Made by a program: the position numbers and the translations under genes. This document shows positions 62,346-64,000 of a stretch of DNA of 64,000 nucleotides, one piece after another. The stretch's first letter is position 1. The number at the start of each line of letters is the position of its first letter. The DNA is from Myroides sp. WP-1 (lineage in GTDB: Bacteria > Bacteroidota > Bacteroidia > Flavobacteriales > Flavobacteriaceae). The notes beneath the pieces were generated by a model. That model was not told the origin of the DNA, searched no databases, and saw only the letters and a list, made by a program, of their open reading frames with translations. The stretch covers positions 186,001 through 250,000 of the forward strand of contig NZ_JACHTC010000003.1 of assembly GCF_014145635.1 (NCBI RefSeq), given 5' to 3'.

Positions 62346-63470
62346 ATGACGTTTTACGATATTTATACGACCTATTCCTGGGCATCCATTCAACAACAAT
62401 TAGACGAAACCACAGCGGCACAAGTCAGACAAAGTTTGTACAAACCGAAGCGAAATCTAACCGATTTCCTCCATCTCATTTCTCCGGCGGCTCGTCCTTT
62501 CTTAGAAGAAATGGCCCAAATCAGCCAGCAACTAACCCACAAGCGATTTGGCAAAACCATTCAGCTTTATACTCCCATGTATCTCAGCAATGAATGCCAT
62601 AACATTTGCACCTACTGTGGTTTTAGCATCGACAATAAAATTCGAAGAAAAACACTAACCTCAATCGAAATTGAGCGAGAAATCAACTTGCTTAAACACC
62701 AGGGCTACGATCACATTTTATTGGTAACAGGCGAAGCCAATCACACGGTAAATCTCTCCTACTTTGAACAGGCTATTAAGCAGATTCGTCTTTCATTTTC
62801 AACAATATCAATTGAAGTACAACCTTTAGAACAAAATGAGTACGAGGTGTTGGCTCAATTGGGTGTATATGCTGTTTTGGTGTATCAAGAAACCTATCAC
62901 GAAGCTGTATACAAACAATATCATCTCAAAGGGAAAAAATCCAATTTCCGCTATCGATTAGAAACACCTGATCGAATCGGTCAATCGGGAATTCACAAAA
63001 TAGGGCTAGGTGTATTGTTAGGTTTGGAAGATTGGCGTGTGGATAGTTTTTTTACCGCTTTACACCTTGATTATTTACAAAAGCGATATTGGAAAACAAA
63101 ATACTCCATCTCTTTTCCACGCCTACGACCAGCCGAAGGCAATCTACCACCCAATTTTATAATGGAAGATAAAGATTTACTACAGTTAATGTTTGCCTAT
63201 CGCCTTTGGAATGAAGACGTTGAGCTTTCCATTTCTACCAGAGAAAGCGAGCATTTTCGCAATCACATTATCGGATTGGGCGTTACATCAATGAGTGCAG
63301 GTTCAAAAACAAATCCTGGAGGGTACAGTGTGGATCAGGATTCGCTCGCTCAATTTGAAATCTGCGACAACCGCTCTACAGAAGAAATTCATCGCTTAAT
63401 CAAGTCCAAAGGATATGATCCAATTTGGACAGATTGGCACGCGAGTTATGCTAACTTTTTATTGTCGTAA
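62346..63470 (+). CDS. thiH: Tyrosine lyase (2-iminoacetate synthase)
   Basis: ThiH is a radical SAM enzyme that cleaves tyrosine to dehydroglycine and p-cresol, the anaerobic-type route to the thiazole precursor. The 374-residue protein has the cluster motif CHNICTYC (Cys84, Cys88, Cys91), GYDHILLVTGEANH and the C-terminal LGVTSMSAGSKTNPGGY. Its presence implies the ThiH route and not ThiO glycine oxidase; no thiO is seen in the window. Confidence 0.97.
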   Translation: MTFYDIYTTYSWASIQQQLDETTAAQVRQSLYKPKRNLTDFLHLISPAARPFLEEMAQISQQLTHKRFGKTIQLYTPMYLSNECHNICTYCGFSIDNKIRRKTLTSIEIEREINLLKHQGYDHILLVTGEANHTVNLSYFEQAIKQIRLSFSTISIEVQPLEQNEYEVLAQLGVYAVLVYQETYHEAVYKQYHLKGKKSNFRYRLETPDRIGQSGIHKIGLGVLLGLEDWRVDSFFTALHLDYLQKRYWKTKYSISFPRLRPAEGNLPPNFIMEDKDLLQLMFAYRLWNEDVELSISTRESEHFRNHIIGLGVTSMSAGSKTNPGGYSVDQDSLAQFEICDNRSTEEIHRLIKSKGYDPIWTDWHASYANFLLS

Positions 63471-63471
63471 T

Positions 63472-64000
63472 ATGTTAGAAGTACACGATTTTTTACGTTA
63501 TAGTCGTCCTATGAATTTAAATGAAGTTGGCGTTGAGGGCCAGCTAAAGATTAAAAAGGCAAAGGTATTGGTTGTTGGTGCAGGAGGATTAGGTTCGCCC
63601 ATTCTCACTTATTTAGCTGCTTCTGGTGTAGGACATTTAGGTATTGTCGATTTCGATCGGGTGGAAATACACAATTTACATCGTCAAATTCTATTTCAAG
63701 AAAGCGACATGGGTCAATACAAAGCGATCCTTGCAGCAAACCGTATTACACAGCTTAATCCTCATATAAAGGTAGAAACATACCAAGAGAAATTAACAGC
63801 GATTAATATCCAATCTATTTTTGAGTCTTATGATTATATCGTCGATGGAACAGACAACTTCGCGACGCGATACCTTGTCAATGATGCTTGTGTACAATTC
63901 AACAAAACATTAATTTATGGAACAATCCTAGGGTTTCAAGGACAATTAGCGGTATTCAATCATCGACAATCCAAAGATCTACGAGCTATATTTCCAGAGC
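63472..64000 (+). CDS. thiF: ThiF/MoeB-type adenylyltransferase, N-terminal part (cut by window edge)
   Basis: This E1-like enzyme adenylates the Gly-Gly end of ThiS. About 176 codons are present, starting MLEVHDFLRYSRPMNLNEVG. The ATP loop is VLVVGAGGLGSPILTYLAASG (about 33-53), followed by LGIVDFDRVEIHNLHRQILF, YIVDGTDNFATRYLVNDAC and KTLIYGTILGFQGQLAVFN, all family hallmarks. The start is one base after the thiH stop. MoeB is similar, but the operon position makes ThiF the better name. Confidence 0.9.
   Translation, partial: MLEVHDFLRYSRPMNLNEVGVEGQLKIKKAKVLVVGAGGLGSPILTYLAASGVGHLGIVDFDRVEIHNLHRQILFQESDMGQYKAILAANRITQLNPHIKVETYQEKLTAINIQSIFESYDYIVDGTDNFATRYLVNDACVQFNKTLIYGTILGFQGQLAVFNHRQSKDLRAIFPE

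Overview
The window reads as chromosomal DNA of a member of the Flavobacteriia (Bacteroidota). The signs are low G+C, a SusC/SusD pair, an enlarged MraY, a MurE with the DNPR (meso-diaminopimelate) signature, thin Shine-Dalgarno signals, and many copies of the Bacteroidota promoter element TAnnTTTG just upstream of genes. A Myroides-like genus is my guess and is not proved by the sequence. Apart from the two genes cut by the edges (murD left, thiF right), every main gene looks intact. There is no insertion sequence, prophage or CRISPR array.

Layout. 1-6.6 kb: minus-strand division and cell-wall cluster mraZ-rsmH-ftsL-ftsI-murE-mraY-murD, with an MraZ operator upstream. 7.4-8.8 kb: alpha/beta hydrolase and engB. 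8.8-14.5 kb: LuxR-type regulator with a degenerate receiver, then susD and susC behind a ~300-nt leader that holds a cysteine-rich upstream ORF and hairpins. 14.6-25.2 kb: housekeeping genes (tyrS, epimerase, DUF4296, dihydroorotase, glycosyltransferase, DUF4271, hemD, pckA, DUF423, saccharopine-dehydrogenase-like). 25.2-30.3 kb: a locally duplicated segment with two paralogous lipoproteins, a copied terminator and a decayed fragment of the nearby ABC ATPase gene. 30.4-33.2 kb: OsmC-like gene behind two tiny ORFs that each end in a strong terminator, then an exonuclease and a serine hydrolase. 33.4-36.7 kb: O-methyltransferase, PAP2, TatA, a CarboxypepD_reg-like protein, peptidase E. 36.7-37.0 kb: three identical tRNA-Gly genes in 109-bp tandem units. 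37.5-43.7 kb: RND efflux operon with its own regulator and a candidate operator. 43.7-51.8 kb: palindromic spacer, polysaccharide deacetylase, thioredoxin-like protein, phosphoesterase, lipoprotein, polA, DUF805, acyltransferase. 52.1-54.9 kb: rplM-rpsI-rpsB-tsf. 55-57.3 kb: symporter and two small unknowns. 57.4 kb to the end: thiamine operon thiS-thiC-thiE-like-thiD-thiE-thiG-thiH-thiF under a TPP riboswitch.

How the parts work together. The left cluster makes and polymerises lipid II at the septum and is probably self-regulated by MraZ. SusC/SusD import an unknown nutrient, possibly linked to cysteine or sulfur supply if the leader peptide means what it appears to mean. The efflux operon exports toxic compounds. 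The right operon makes both halves of thiamine and joins them, with feedback by TPP.

The most unusual signals are six exact copies of TTATCAACA (DnaA-box-like) packed into 220 bp inside the thiE-like gene and spread over all three codon phases, the cysteine-codon leader in front of susC, and the tiny ORF/terminator pair in front of the osmC-like gene. All positions and alignments were read by eye.
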